Position numbers and translations under genes: made by a program
Assembly: GCA_030645235.1 (NCBI GenBank)
Contig: JAUSMV010000030.1
Coordinates: 1,360,988 to 1,424,987 of the forward strand
Length of the DNA stretch: 64,000 nucleotides
Source of the DNA: Parvibaculum sp.
GTDB lineage: Bacteria > Pseudomonadota > Alphaproteobacteria > Parvibaculales > Parvibaculaceae
Direction: 5' to 3'
Part shown: positions 16,595-25,727 of the stretch, in pieces
Numbering within the stretch: the stretch's first letter is position 1
Layout of the letters: the number at the start of each line of letters is the position of its first letter
Notes under the pieces: generated by a model
What the model was told of the DNA's origin: nothing
What the model saw: the letters and a program-made list of their open reading frames with translations, nothing else
The model's database searches: none

Positions 16595-17779
16595 TCACGC
16601 CTTTCCGTAAAGCGTGACGACGCAGGCGCCGCCAAGGCCAAGATTATGCTGGAGGGCGTGGGTGACGCCTTCGACCTGACGCTTATCGGCCTGACCGCGG
16701 AGCTGCCAGACAAGTTCAGCGCATTGGGCCAGACCCGTCGCGCCGAGCGGATGGCCTTTGGAGAGCAAACCACCGGACGGGTTCGTCACGAATTTGCCGC
16801 CATAGGTGTTGTCGCCGTCCCAGATGAATTTTTCGGCCGTGCCTTCGGGCGTGAGGCCAAGGGCTTCATAGGTCAGCAACTCGTTTGCTGTGAAGCAATC
16901 GTGAAGCTCAACGACCTGAATGTCTTTGGGGCCGATGCCTGCTTTTTCATAGACGCGGGCGGCGGCGTCTTTGGCCATGTCGTAACCGATGAGCTTGATC
17001 ATGGAATGATCTTCAAATGTGCTCTTGGTATCCGTCGTCATGGCCTGCGCCTTGATGACCACGTCGGCTTTGACGCCGTGTTTCCTGGCAAATTCCGGCG
17101 TGCAGACGATTGCGGCAGCGGCACCGCAGGTCGGCGGGCAGCACTGGTAGCGGGTGAGCGGGCCGTAGATATGCGGGCTGCCCAGCACTTCTTCGACGCT
17201 CAACTGATCTTTGAAAAGCGCAAAGGGATTGTGCTGCGCATGGACGCGGGCTTTGGATGCGATCTTCGCAAACGTTTCGCGACGTGTGCCGTATTTTTCA
17301 GAATATTCGCGACCTGCGCCGCCGAAGAATTGCGCGGCACCGGGGGCTGCCTTGTCGAAATCCTGCAGCTCAATCATTTCGTTGAACTGGCGCTCCATCG
17401 GGCTCGGACGATCATTGAACACTGCGCCCAAGGCACCGGGGCGCATTTCTTCAAAGCCCAAAGCCAATGCGCAATCGACCATGCCGCTTTCAACGGCTTG
17501 GCGCGCGAGGAAGAGTGCCGACGAACCTGTCGAGCAATTGTTGTTGACGTTGATGATCGGGACGCCTGACAGGCCGAGCGAATAGACAGCAGCCTGACCG
17601 GCGGTGCTGTCGCCATAGACATAGCCGACATAGATCTGCTCAACCGCTTCGTAAGGCAGACCTGCATCCTTGAACGCAGCGGCGGCGGCTTTCGCGCCCA
17701 TCACATTATAGGTTTCGCTGGCACCGGGCTTTGTGAAGGGGATCATGCCCACACCTGCAACGCGCACTTCATTTGTCAT
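16595..17779 (-). CDS. Thiolase of the SCP2/lipid-transfer type
   Basis: 394 residues. The nucleophile cysteine is in NVNNNCSTGSSAL (about residue 80-92). The other active-site blocks are VELHDCFTANELL and KGHPLGATGLAQ, as in SCP2-type thiolases. These cleave 3-oxoacyl-CoAs, often branched or steroid-like, and some relatives are retro-aldolases that lack the second cysteine. It is second in the operon, coupled to the MaoC genes. Branched or cyclic substrates are suggested by family, not shown. Confidence 0.87.
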   Translation of the reverse strand: MTNEVRVAGVGMIPFTKPGASETYNVMGAKAAAAAFKDAGLPYEAVEQIYVGYVYGDSTAGQAAVYSLGLSGVPIINVNNNCSTGSSALFLARQAVESGMVDCALALGFEEMRPGALGAVFNDRPSPMERQFNEMIELQDFDKAAPGAAQFFGGAGREYSEKYGTRRETFAKIASKARVHAQHNPFALFKDQLSVEEVLGSPHIYGPLTRYQCCPPTCGAAAAIVCTPEFARKHGVKADVVIKAQAMTTDTKSTFEDHSMIKLIGYDMAKDAAARVYEKAGIGPKDIQVVELHDCFTANELLTYEALGLTPEGTAEKFIWDGDNTYGGKFVTNPSGGLLSKGHPLGATGLAQCAELVWQLRGQADKRQVEGVTHALQHNLGLGGACVVTLYGKA

Positions 17780-17815
17780 CTTGTCTCTCCCTGATTTGAA
17801 TAATGGGCCGCAGCC

Positions 17816-18973
17816 TCAAAGCGTGCGGGCGATCAGCATTTTCATCACTTCGTTCGTTCCGGCATAAATCTTCTGCACGCGGGCGTCCTGATACATGCGG
17901 GCAATCGGGTATTCGGTCATGTAGCCATAGCCGCCGAAAAACTGGAGGCACTCGTCGATCACTTTGCATTGCGCGTCGGTTGTCCACCATTTGGCCATGG
18001 CCGCTGTCACGGGATCGAGATTGCCTGCAAGGAGGCGCAGCATCAGATCATCAACAAAAGTGCGGCCAACCACGGCCTGCGTTTTACATTCGGCCAGTTT
18101 GAACTGCGTGTTCTGGAAATCCATGATCGTCGCGCCAAAAGCTTTGCGCTCTTTGACGTAAGCTGACGTCAATTCCACCGCGCGCTCCATGGCGACAACC
18201 GCGCCGAAAGCACAGGAGAGGCGCTCCCAGGCAAGCTGCACCATCAATTGCTTGAAGCCCTGCCCCTCGACGGTGCCGAGAAGATTGGTCACGGGCACAC
18301 GCACGTCATCGAAAAAGAGTTCGGATGTATCCTGCGCATGCATGCCGATTTTTTGCAGATTGCGGCCGCGGCGGAAGCCCTGAACCTTTGCAGTCTCAAC
18401 AACGATGATCGACACGCCTTTGGCACCGGCGGTCGGATCGGTCTTGGCAACCACAAAGATCAGTTCAGCATTCTGCCCATTGGTGATGAAGGTCTTTTGG
18501 CCGTTGATGACATAGTCGCTGCCGTCACGTCTGGCGGTTGTTTTCACGGATTGCAAATCAGAGCCGGTGCCGGGCTCCGTCATCGCAATCGCGCCGATAT
18601 AGTCGCCTGAGGCCATTTTCGGCAGCCATTCGAGTTTTTGGGCCTCGGTGCCGTAGGCCAACAGATAATGTGCGACGATATTGGAATGGACGCCGTTGCC
18701 CGCGCCGAAACCGCCGCCAAGTCCCAAGCGGCCAGTTTCCTCGGCGATCACGACATCATGCGCCCGCGTGCCGCCACCGCCGCCATAGGCCTCGGGGATA
18801 CTTGCACAGAGAAGACCCGCCTCGCCTGCCTTACGCCATGACGCACGGTCCACAACACCCGCTTCTTCCCAAGCGGCGGCTTGCGGCACGAATTCGCGCT
18901 CCAGGAACTTGCGCGCCTGATCGCGCAGGATGCTCAGTTCCTCGGTCATCCAGGGGGAGAGATGTTCGGCCAA
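17816..18973 (-). CDS. Acyl-CoA dehydrogenase, first gene of beta-oxidation-type operon
   Basis: 385 residues with the complete family pattern: IAMTEPGTGSDLQ (FAD/substrate), INGQKTFITNGQ, FFGGYGYMTEYPIARMYQDA, and KIYAGTNEVMKMLIA with the usual catalytic-glutamate region. The start is a TTG at 18973 with AAGGA ten bases upstream. Its promoter overlaps a TetR-type palindrome and the gene is divergent from a TetR regulator. It starts a co-directional operon of ACAD, thiolase, MaoC pair, SDR and acyl-CoA synthetase. Confidence 0.9.
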   Translation of the reverse strand: MAEHLSPWMTEELSILRDQARKFLEREFVPQAAAWEEAGVVDRASWRKAGEAGLLCASIPEAYGGGGGTRAHDVVIAEETGRLGLGGGFGAGNGVHSNIVAHYLLAYGTEAQKLEWLPKMASGDYIGAIAMTEPGTGSDLQSVKTTARRDGSDYVINGQKTFITNGQNAELIFVVAKTDPTAGAKGVSIIVVETAKVQGFRRGRNLQKIGMHAQDTSELFFDDVRVPVTNLLGTVEGQGFKQLMVQLAWERLSCAFGAVVAMERAVELTSAYVKERKAFGATIMDFQNTQFKLAECKTQAVVGRTFVDDLMLRLLAGNLDPVTAAMAKWWTTDAQCKVIDECLQFFGGYGYMTEYPIARMYQDARVQKIYAGTNEVMKMLIARTL

Positions 18974-18989
18974 GAAGCGGTCCTTATTT

Positions 18990-19011
18990 TTCTACTGTCT
19001 GGTAAGTAGAA
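18990..19011. promoter_or_regulatory. TetR-type operator between acyl-CoA dehydrogenase and tetR
   Basis: TTCTACT-N8-AGTAGAA is a perfect seven-base inverted repeat with A/T-rich continuation (TTATT...AATAAT partly mirrored). It lies 17 bases upstream of the acyl-CoA dehydrogenase start and 64 upstream of the divergent TetR gene, well placed to control both. Confidence 0.65.
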
Positions 19012-19074
19012 TAATGCGCAAGGCTGTGCGAGAGTCAATAGACTTTCGCAAACCGACAAAAATCAGGATCCCGC

Positions 19075-19686
19075 ATGGCCGGCAAACCGAGCGCCAAAAG
19101 TCAGACAAGCGCCAAATATGATCAGCGCCGTCAGGAAGTCCTGCGGGCGGCTGCACGCACGTTCAACAGGCTTGGCTTTCACGTTGCGACACTGGACGAC
19201 GTGGCCGAAGAACTCGGTGTGACGAAGCCTGCGCTCTATTATTACGCAAAAAGCAAAGACGAGATTCTTTTCGACTGCGGGCGGATGGCGCTTGAGGCGA
19301 TGAGCAGCGCGCTCGATAAATCACCGGCCAGCGAGCTTACGGGCCGCGAACGCCTTATCAGATTTTTCCGTCTCTATACGGAGGTTATCTGCGAAGATTT
19401 CGGCCGCTGCCTCGTCCTCACCGAGCCGCGCGACCATGCCGCTAAATCACGCCACGAAAATGTCGCCGGTCGCCGCAACCTCAACTATGCCGTGCGCGAG
19501 ATGATCCGCGACGGCATCAAGGATGGTTCACTCCGTCAGGTTGATGACCGCGCATTGTCGATTGCCATGTTCGACGCCTTTAACGGCATCGGCCGTTGGT
19601 ACGATGAAAAAGGCGCATCGGACCTTACAAGCATTCTCGACCAGTATTTTTCGATCTTCCTCCAAGGTATAGAGACTCCAAAATAG
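19075..19686 (+). CDS. TetR family regulator of the beta-oxidation-type operon
   Basis: 203 residues. The helix-turn-helix is LDDVAEELGVTKPALYYYAK near residues 41-60, with a basic N terminus. The C-terminal domain resembles fatty-acid-responsive TetR proteins (TetR_C_33-like in feel, not verified). It is divergent from the acyl-CoA dehydrogenase operon with a 22-bp palindrome in between, so it probably represses that operon until an acyl-CoA or substrate binds. Confidence 0.88.
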   Translation: MAGKPSAKSQTSAKYDQRRQEVLRAAARTFNRLGFHVATLDDVAEELGVTKPALYYYAKSKDEILFDCGRMALEAMSSALDKSPASELTGRERLIRFFRLYTEVICEDFGRCLVLTEPRDHAAKSRHENVAGRRNLNYAVREMIRDGIKDGSLRQVDDRALSIAMFDAFNGIGRWYDEKGASDLTSILDQYFSIFLQGIETPK

Positions 19687-19822
19687 TCAGCGGGTTATGG
19701 CGACCTTCAAATGTACCGCACTTGAGTAGTTTCCGAGGCTCTCGGTCTGTCATCCCTGCGCCTAGTGTCGGTGTCGTAAAGTTGGCAGTCAGGCTCAGCC
19801 ACTGCCCGACTTCCAATTTTGA

Positions 19823-20044
<222 letters not shown>

Positions 20045-20071
20045 GCCCGACGTCAACTGACAATTTTTATG

Positions 20072-20110
20072 AATGGTCCCATCTGCCGATAAGGCGGATG
20101 AGACCATTTT
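20072..20110 (+). terminator. Rho-independent terminator after collagen-like lipoprotein
   Basis: A 16-base-pair stem (left arm 20072-20087, right arm 20093-20108, one mismatch and one G-U pair) with loop GATAA, followed by T residues. Confidence 0.8.
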
Positions 20111-20210
20111 GCTACCCCCCGCCAATTGGTTATGACGCTGGCAAGCACGCGCACGCGGCGCTACAGTCACACCACCACATAATGAAAATATCCGGCGAGG
20201 GAGACCATCA

Positions 20211-21545
20211 ATGTCAGAATCTGAGAACGGCATAAAGAACACGCGACAGGATTATACGCGGAGCAATGCGGAACTCGCCGCCAAGTGGAAAATTGACGTC
20301 AACCGCGACCCTTATTCGATCCCGCTGGATGAACTCGATCCCGGCCATGATGAGCTTTTTGCGCATAATAAAATGCTCCCCTATTTCGAGCGCCTGCGCA
20401 AAGAAGACCCGGTGCATCTGTCGGAGAGCGGCCCTTATGGACGTTACTGGTCGATCACCAAATATGAAGACATCATGCATGTCGATACGAACCACCATCT
20501 CTTTTCGTCCGACATTCGCAATGGCGGCATCCGTCTTGGCGGGCAACGCCTTGAAGGCGAGCCTGACCCGCTGACACATCTGCCCATGTTCATCATGGAA
20601 GATCAGCCCAAGCATGACGAGCAGCGCAAGGCCGTGCAGCCCATGTTCCGGCCGCAAAATCTTGTTGATCTTGAACCGCTGATCCGGGAACGCGCGGGCA
20701 TCATTCTTGATGAGTTGACGCCCGGCAAAACATTCAACTGGGTGCGCGAAGTCTCGGTAGAATTGACCGGCCGCACGCTCGCAACGCTCTTTGATGTGCC
20801 GCAGGAAGACCGGCACAAACTCATCCATTGGTCAGACACGGTTGAGCGCCTCGGCGACCCAGAGTTTTTTGCGACGCCCGAAGAGGGCTTTATGGAGCTT
20901 TGGAAGTGCTGGGAATATTTTGATGCGGTCTGGAAAGAGCGCCAGTCGCGCAGCGTACCGGGCACTGACCTTATCTCGATGCTCGTCCACTCAGAATCGA
21001 CCAAGAACATGACGCCGAACGAATATCTCGGCAATATGTTGCTGCTGATCGTCGGTGGCAATGACACAACGCGCAACTCAATCACGGGCGGCGTGCTCGC
21101 GCTCAATCAATTCCCTGAACAGTATAAAATACTGCACGAGAATCCCGGCATCATCAACAATATGGTGTCGGAAATCATCCGCTTCCAAAGTCCCGTCGCG
21201 CATATGTGCCGCACAGCACTCGAAGACACGGAAATCCGCGGCAAGAAGATCAAGAAATGGGATAAGGTTGCCATGTGGTACGTTTCGGGCAATCGCGACG
21301 AAGAAAAAATCCCGCAGGCCAATGAATTCCAGATCGAACGGGCGGGTGCGCGTCACCACCTCTCTTTCGGCTTCGGTATTCACCGCTGCGTCGGCAACCG
21401 CGTCGGCGAAATGCAGTTGCGCATTTTGTGGGAAGAAATTCAGAAGCGTTTCAAAAAAGTCGAAGTGGCGGGCGAGCCTAAATATCTCCGCTCAAACTTC
21501 ATTCGCGGTATCACGGACCTGCCGGTGATCGTGCACACGCACTGA
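20211..21545 (+). CDS. Cytochrome P450, CYP153 family
   Basis: 444 residues, soluble class I bacterial P450. The I-helix oxygen-activation motif is GGNDTTRNS, the ExxR is SEIIRFQSP and the haem-thiolate loop is HLSFGFGIHRCVGNR. These, with TALEDTEIRG and MWYVSGNRDEE, match the CYP153 alkane/fatty-acid terminal hydroxylases as I know them. The usual ferredoxin and ferredoxin reductase partners are not adjacent. The gene is flanked by terminators on both sides, so it is transcribed alone. GGCGAGGGAG lies upstream of the ATG. Confidence 0.9.
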   Translation: MSESENGIKNTRQDYTRSNAELAAKWKIDVNRDPYSIPLDELDPGHDELFAHNKMLPYFERLRKEDPVHLSESGPYGRYWSITKYEDIMHVDTNHHLFSSDIRNGGIRLGGQRLEGEPDPLTHLPMFIMEDQPKHDEQRKAVQPMFRPQNLVDLEPLIRERAGIILDELTPGKTFNWVREVSVELTGRTLATLFDVPQEDRHKLIHWSDTVERLGDPEFFATPEEGFMELWKCWEYFDAVWKERQSRSVPGTDLISMLVHSESTKNMTPNEYLGNMLLLIVGGNDTTRNSITGGVLALNQFPEQYKILHENPGIINNMVSEIIRFQSPVAHMCRTALEDTEIRGKKIKKWDKVAMWYVSGNRDEEKIPQANEFQIERAGARHHLSFGFGIHRCVGNRVGEMQLRILWEEIQKRFKKVEVAGEPKYLRSNFIRGITDLPVIVHTH

Positions 21546-21561
21546 TCCGACCGCTCACAAC

Positions 21562-21600
21562 AAAACCCCGCGCATGATCTGATGCGCGGGGTTTTTCTTT
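21562..21600. terminator. Rho-independent terminator after CYP153 gene
   Basis: AAAACCCCGCGCAT (21562-21575), loop GATCTG, then ATGCGCGGGGTTTT. A perfect 14-base-pair stem with a T tract. It may also serve the convergent FAH-family gene. Confidence 0.88.
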
Positions 21601-21612
21601 GGGCCGATTCAA

Positions 21613-22698
21613 TCAGGCGACGATCGCGTTGCGCAATTCGCCGAGGCCATCGACGCGGATTGAAACAATGTCACCGGGCTGAAGATATTGGCCCAGATGC
21701 TTGTCGCGGGCGATCTGCCGCTCGACAATCCAATGCGTTACGGGCCTAGACCAGCCGCCCGCGAGCCAATCCCAGATGCCGCCGATCAATGCGGATTTGG
21801 CAAGCCCCTGCCATACAGTTCCGTTGGGTGTGCCTGCCAACAGGCCCGTGCGCGCGGGGATATGATTGACGAGCACAGGCAATGAGACAGTGCGGCCTTC
21901 GTAATCCCAAGACAGGTCTTTGCACAATTTTGTCTCGCGCAACAGCGCATCGAAGTCCCAAATTGCGTCGGATTGCGGTGCTGATTGTTTGAGGGTGCCA
22001 TTGCGCCAGAGCTGCAGCTTCACTTTACCGGCGAAACTGCGCACATCTTTCGGAATGACAAAAAGCGTGCCGATGGGCAAATAGCCTGGCGCGCTTTTGC
22101 CTGTCGTGAAGCCCTTGCCCGAGGTGATGTTGCGCGGATCGACATGGCGCAAGAGCTTCGCGCGGTCCGTCACATCATTGCAGAGCACGAGACCAACATG
22201 GTCTGACGGCGCATCAAGACTAAAATTGTCGAGCGTGACAAAACAAAGCTCGGCCTCATAGTCGAGAAGCCCGTCGCCTGCCGAAATCGATGCGTTGAAC
22301 GGGGTCGGCGTCACTTCCTTCGGAAAGAGGAACGGCCCGTCTGTCACTTCGGATTCTTCGGCATGTTCGGGAAAGTTTGTACCGACCGCGATATGCGAGG
22401 TGCGCAAGGCGACAGGCATGTCGAGGCTTTGCAGCGGTACGGTGACTTCGTGACGTTTTGGCACGAGGGCCAGAATACCTTCGTAGCCGTAAGTGCCGAA
22501 GACGCTGACCGGATCGTCGATCACATCGCCTGATCCTTCGGTAAGATCGGTACCTGTTACCGTTTTGGGGCCGTAGGATGAGACCAACAGAAGATGCAAA
22601 TATCCATTTTTCCTGTAGCGGGCAAAAGTCAGCGCCACATCACGCGACGCGATAGGCAGTGCCGGTTCCGTCATGAAATTGGTTTCATTGCGCGACAA
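21613..22698 (-). CDS. Fumarylacetoacetate hydrolase (FAH) family protein
   Basis: 361 residues. The metal-binding core of the FAH fold is visible as LLDYEAELCFV (Asp/Glu ligands), then VLCNDVTDR and SGKGFTTGKSAPG, then AGTPNGTVWQ. The family hydrolyses or decarboxylates 3-oxo/acylpyruvate-type ring-cleavage products. TTG at 22698 has GGGAG seven bases upstream; the ATG at 22674 has none. It overlaps the previous gene by 14 bases and is last in a monooxygenase operon, fitting a late step in aromatic or cyclic ketone breakdown. Confidence 0.82.
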   Translation of the reverse strand: MSRNETNFMTEPALPIASRDVALTFARYRKNGYLHLLLVSSYGPKTVTGTDLTEGSGDVIDDPVSVFGTYGYEGILALVPKRHEVTVPLQSLDMPVALRTSHIAVGTNFPEHAEESEVTDGPFLFPKEVTPTPFNASISAGDGLLDYEAELCFVTLDNFSLDAPSDHVGLVLCNDVTDRAKLLRHVDPRNITSGKGFTTGKSAPGYLPIGTLFVIPKDVRSFAGKVKLQLWRNGTLKQSAPQSDAIWDFDALLRETKLCKDLSWDYEGRTVSLPVLVNHIPARTGLLAGTPNGTVWQGLAKSALIGGIWDWLAGGWSRPVTHWIVERQIARDKHLGQYLQPGDIVSIRVDGLGELRNAIVA

Positions 22699-23134
22699 GG
22701 AACACTCCCAATGTGTTGATGATCATCAGGATCGTCCCGCCGAAGAGATTGGTATCCACGAGATAGATTTTGCCGAAAATATTGAAACGAAACGGCTTAA
22801 TGCCGTTCACGTCTTTCAGCGACCCGTCAAAGATTTTCATTGATGACAGCGTCGCGTAGAAACTCGCGCCCCAGACATAGTTGAGGATCGCGGCGAGCCA
22901 AATATGAGTCTGGTAATCATCAGACTTTGACCAGAGCAACCAGAGGATTATCAGTGAGATGCCGTTCTGGCTTAAGACCTGCCACACAACATGAAAACGC
23001 GCATGAGGCGTCCAGAGCGGGTTGGTTGCATGAGTTTTGTTGAAGTCGGCAAAGATCGGCCCGACGGCTATCGCAAAAGCGACGAGCGAAAACAGAAGAC
23101 GCGGCACCAATGTTTGATCGTAAAATGTGTCCAT
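22685..23134 (-). CDS. Small integral membrane protein of unknown function (DUF6640-like)
   Basis: 149 residues with about four hydrophobic segments (LLFSLVAFAIAVGPIF, ISLIILWLLW, a central one around YVWGASFYATL, and ILMIINTLGVFLVAQ). There is no catalytic motif I recognise; HARFHVVWQV is conserved-looking. It lies between an SDR and a FAH-family gene in one operon, overlapping the latter, so it is probably needed with them, perhaps for membrane handling of the substrate. Family assignment is tentative. Confidence 0.65.
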   Translation of the reverse strand: MDTFYDQTLVPRLLFSLVAFAIAVGPIFADFNKTHATNPLWTPHARFHVVWQVLSQNGISLIILWLLWSKSDDYQTHIWLAAILNYVWGASFYATLSSMKIFDGSLKDVNGIKPFRFNIFGKIYLVDTNLFGGTILMIINTLGVFLVAQ

Positions 23135-23143
23135 GATGTTTCC

Positions 23144-23923
23144 TCAGATGAGTCCGGGGTAAGTGCCGCCATCGAGCTGGAGGTTCTGACCCGAAATAAA
23201 GCCGGCCTGGGCGCTGCAGAGAAAAGCGCAGGCGTCACCAAATTCGGAGGGCTCGCCCATGCGTTTGGCGGCAATCGTGTCTGCGATTTCGGCGCGCGCT
23301 TCCTCGTAGGTTATTTTTTTGAATTGCATGGCGAGTTTTGCCATTTGCTTTTGCCGCTCGGTGTCAAAGCGTTCCGGCAACATATTATTGATGGTGACGT
23401 TGAAGGGTGCGACATCGACCGACAGGCCTTTGCACATTGCGGTGAGACCAGAGCGTGCCGTTGTTGACAGGCCCATGACGGCACGCGGCGCTTTCACCAT
23501 CGCGGACGTGATATTGACGATGCGCCCGAAGCGGCGCTCCTTCATGCCCTCAAGAAGCGCCTGGATCATAAAGACCGGCGCGAGGAGATTGGCGTTGAGC
23601 GCGCGGCTCCAGTCCCCCTCACCCCATTGCTGAAAATTGCCGGGGGGCGGGCCGTCGTTGTTGTTGATGAGAATATCGGCGTCGGGGCAAGCCGCCACCA
23701 ATCTGGCGCGGCCTTCGCCCGTATTGATATCAGCGGCCACCGCCGTCACCGTGCCTGTGGCGAGCGCGCGAATGTCAGCGCAGGCTTCTTCAAAATGCGT
23801 GTCGCTGCGGCCATTGATCACCACATCCACGCCTTCGCGGGCGAGCGACAGAGCGCAGGCTTTACCGAGACCGCGTGTTGACGCGCAAACAATGGCCTTG
23901 CGGCCCTTTAATCCGAGATCCAT
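23144..23923 (-). CDS. Short-chain dehydrogenase/reductase (FabG-like)
   Basis: 259 residues from ATG 23923, with GGAGG eight bases upstream; an upstream in-frame ATG would overlap the monooxygenase. N-terminal motif is ASTRGLGKA, with Ser/Arg in place of the first glycine. INNNDGPPPGNF replaces NNAG, and catalytic Ser is in NITSAMVKAP. The tyrosine position appears as STTARSGL, lacking the usual Y-x-x-x-K, so catalysis may be altered. It belongs to the SDR branch with GPPPG motifs. One base separates it from the monooxygenase stop codon. Confidence 0.8.
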   Translation of the reverse strand: MDLGLKGRKAIVCASTRGLGKACALSLAREGVDVVINGRSDTHFEEACADIRALATGTVTAVAADINTGEGRARLVAACPDADILINNNDGPPPGNFQQWGEGDWSRALNANLLAPVFMIQALLEGMKERRFGRIVNITSAMVKAPRAVMGLSTTARSGLTAMCKGLSVDVAPFNVTINNMLPERFDTERQKQMAKLAMQFKKITYEEARAEIADTIAAKRMGEPSEFGDACAFLCSAQAGFISGQNLQLDGGTYPGLI

Positions 23924-23924
23924 C

Positions 23925-25607
23925 TCACGCCTCCACTGTCTGTAACGCATTGAGGCGCGCCATCAACTCACGCAGATGAGCAAGAGGATCGCCGCCAACA
24001 GTATCAAGCCGCGCTGCGATATGTCCGTCCGGTCGCAGCAGCAAGGCACCGGTGCCGGTGAGACCCGTCAGCGCTTCCCATGTTGTGCTTTGATCCTGAA
24101 AGTCTGCATTGAAACGCAGGCCCGCGAGTTTGAGAGACTGCGCGGCCTTCACCCATGCCTCGCCTTGCGGTCCCGTGATCAGCGCGTAGCGATCCACGGG
24201 GATGAGCGAGAGAAGCGAGGTCCGGCGTCCGTCTTTTGTGACCCAACGATGCGGCAGGTGAGCACCCGGCTCAAAGCCCGGCTCATAGCGGCTGATGTCC
24301 ACATCGCTGGCTTTGAGGAGCGCGGGTGCGCTGTCAATCGCGTCTGAACAATAGCGATAGCCGAGCTGCAAATTGAAACTGTCGAAATGCGGGCGCTGCA
24401 TTTCAACTGAGAGCGCAAGAGCGGCATCCGCCTTCGGGTTGGCGGCAATGGCGGCGTAATGCTCATCTGTTTTAAGCGGATCGGGACCGTAAAGCGTCGC
24501 AAAGAGATCAAAGAGCTTTGATGCGTTGGCGAGGCTTTGCTCGGTATTGACGAGGGCGACGGGGCGGCGTTCCGTTTCGTATGTCTCAAGCAGGGCTTCG
24601 CCCGCCTCACCCTTCAAAACGGCGGCGAGTTTCCAGCAGAGGTTCTGCGCGTCAACGACACCTGTGTTGAGGCCCAACCCGCCTGTCGGCGGAAAGCGAT
24701 GGGCCGCATCGCCAGCGAGAAAGACACGCCCGCCGCGATAGGTTTGTGCCACCTGCGCCGACATGACCCAGGGCCCGATATTGCGCACGTTGAGATCCGG
24801 CACCGCGACGCCCAAAGCATCCGTGATGAGCTGGCGGCAGCGGGGCTCATCGAAACTTGCGGCATCTTCCAGCGCGGGATCGAAAGGATGCATCAGCACC
24901 CAAGTTTTGGCCCTGTCATAGGCGATGAGCACGCCCTTGGTCGTCGGCTCAAACAGAAAATAGAGAACGCCGGGCTGATGATCGGTCAGCGCGCTGAGAT
25001 CGGCTTCGAAATGGATCATCACATTATGCTGGAGGCCTTCCGGTCCATCCATGGCAATGCCAAGCGCCTGACGCAGGCGCGAATTGGCACCATCTGCGGC
25101 AATCACATAGGCGGCTGTCACATGCTCACGTTCTTTGCTCGCCACATGCTCGAGCTCTGCAATGACATGGGACGGCGCATGCGTGACGCCGACGCAGTTC
25201 ACGCCGCGCCTGAACTCGATCAGAGGTTCAACAGCAATGGCGGCACTCAGGGCGGCTTCGAATTTTGGCTGCGGGATATTGGTCAGCGGAAAAGGCGTGA
25301 AGGCGAGTGCCTCATCGTCCTGACGCTCATAGGGAAGAACACCGAATTCCGGTCCGCTCAATGTGCCGACAAAACGCACAAAGCCCGCATCATTGGCGCT
25401 TGCCCCTTGCGCGCGCAAAGCCTCTGCCGAGACGCCGACACTGTCGCAAATCTCAAGCGTGCGCGGATTGACGGCATGAGCCTTGGGAGCACTTGCGGCA
25501 GCTTCGCGCCTATCGATCAGCAATGAGGCAATGCCTTGCCTTGCCAGCAGCAAAGCGGCCAATTGCCCGACCGGCCCTGCCCCCACAATCAAAATCCGGC
25601 TTTCCAT
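23925..25607 (-). CDS. FAD-dependent aromatic-ring-type monooxygenase
   Basis: 560 residues of the phenol/PheA/MhpA-like class A flavoprotein family. Flavin motifs are ILIVGAGPVGQLAALLLARQ, ADGANSRLR (DG motif) and VFLAGDAAHRFPPTGGLGLN (GD motif), and a thioredoxin-like C-terminal domain is suggested by GPQGEAWVKAA and LLRPDGHIAARL. It would hydroxylate an aromatic or polycyclic substrate with NAD(P)H and oxygen. It opens the operon and is preceded by two inverted repeats. ATG 25607 was chosen over a TTG at 25628 that lies close to the operator. Confidence 0.88.
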   Translation of the reverse strand: MESRILIVGAGPVGQLAALLLARQGIASLLIDRREAAASAPKAHAVNPRTLEICDSVGVSAEALRAQGASANDAGFVRFVGTLSGPEFGVLPYERQDDEALAFTPFPLTNIPQPKFEAALSAAIAVEPLIEFRRGVNCVGVTHAPSHVIAELEHVASKEREHVTAAYVIAADGANSRLRQALGIAMDGPEGLQHNVMIHFEADLSALTDHQPGVLYFLFEPTTKGVLIAYDRAKTWVLMHPFDPALEDAASFDEPRCRQLITDALGVAVPDLNVRNIGPWVMSAQVAQTYRGGRVFLAGDAAHRFPPTGGLGLNTGVVDAQNLCWKLAAVLKGEAGEALLETYETERRPVALVNTEQSLANASKLFDLFATLYGPDPLKTDEHYAAIAANPKADAALALSVEMQRPHFDSFNLQLGYRYCSDAIDSAPALLKASDVDISRYEPGFEPGAHLPHRWVTKDGRRTSLLSLIPVDRYALITGPQGEAWVKAAQSLKLAGLRFNADFQDQSTTWEALTGLTGTGALLLRPDGHIAARLDTVGGDPLAHLRELMARLNALQTVEA

Positions 25608-25631
25608 GGCCCCATCCCGCGTGCTCAAATA

Positions 25632-25665
25632 AATGAGAGTATCCTCATTTTTGAGAAATCTCTCA
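25632..25665. promoter_or_regulatory. Two adjacent TetR-type inverted repeats
   Basis: AATGAG-N6-CTCATT (25632-25649) and TGAGA-N4-TCTCA (25652-25665) sit side by side between the divergent monooxygenase and TetR genes. The half sites share TGAG/CTCA. This fits cooperative binding of two regulator dimers. Confidence 0.65.
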
Positions 25666-25727
25666 TTTTTATGCTTTTGTCAAGCGCCCAAAATGCTATG
25701 ATGCCGGGACAATTCAGGAGAGCTTCA

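Noticed and set aside
16142-17569. 475-codon plus-strand frame over the thiolase and MaoC genes
   Set aside because: It is antisense to three clear enzymes with complete active-site motifs; the translation shows no domain.
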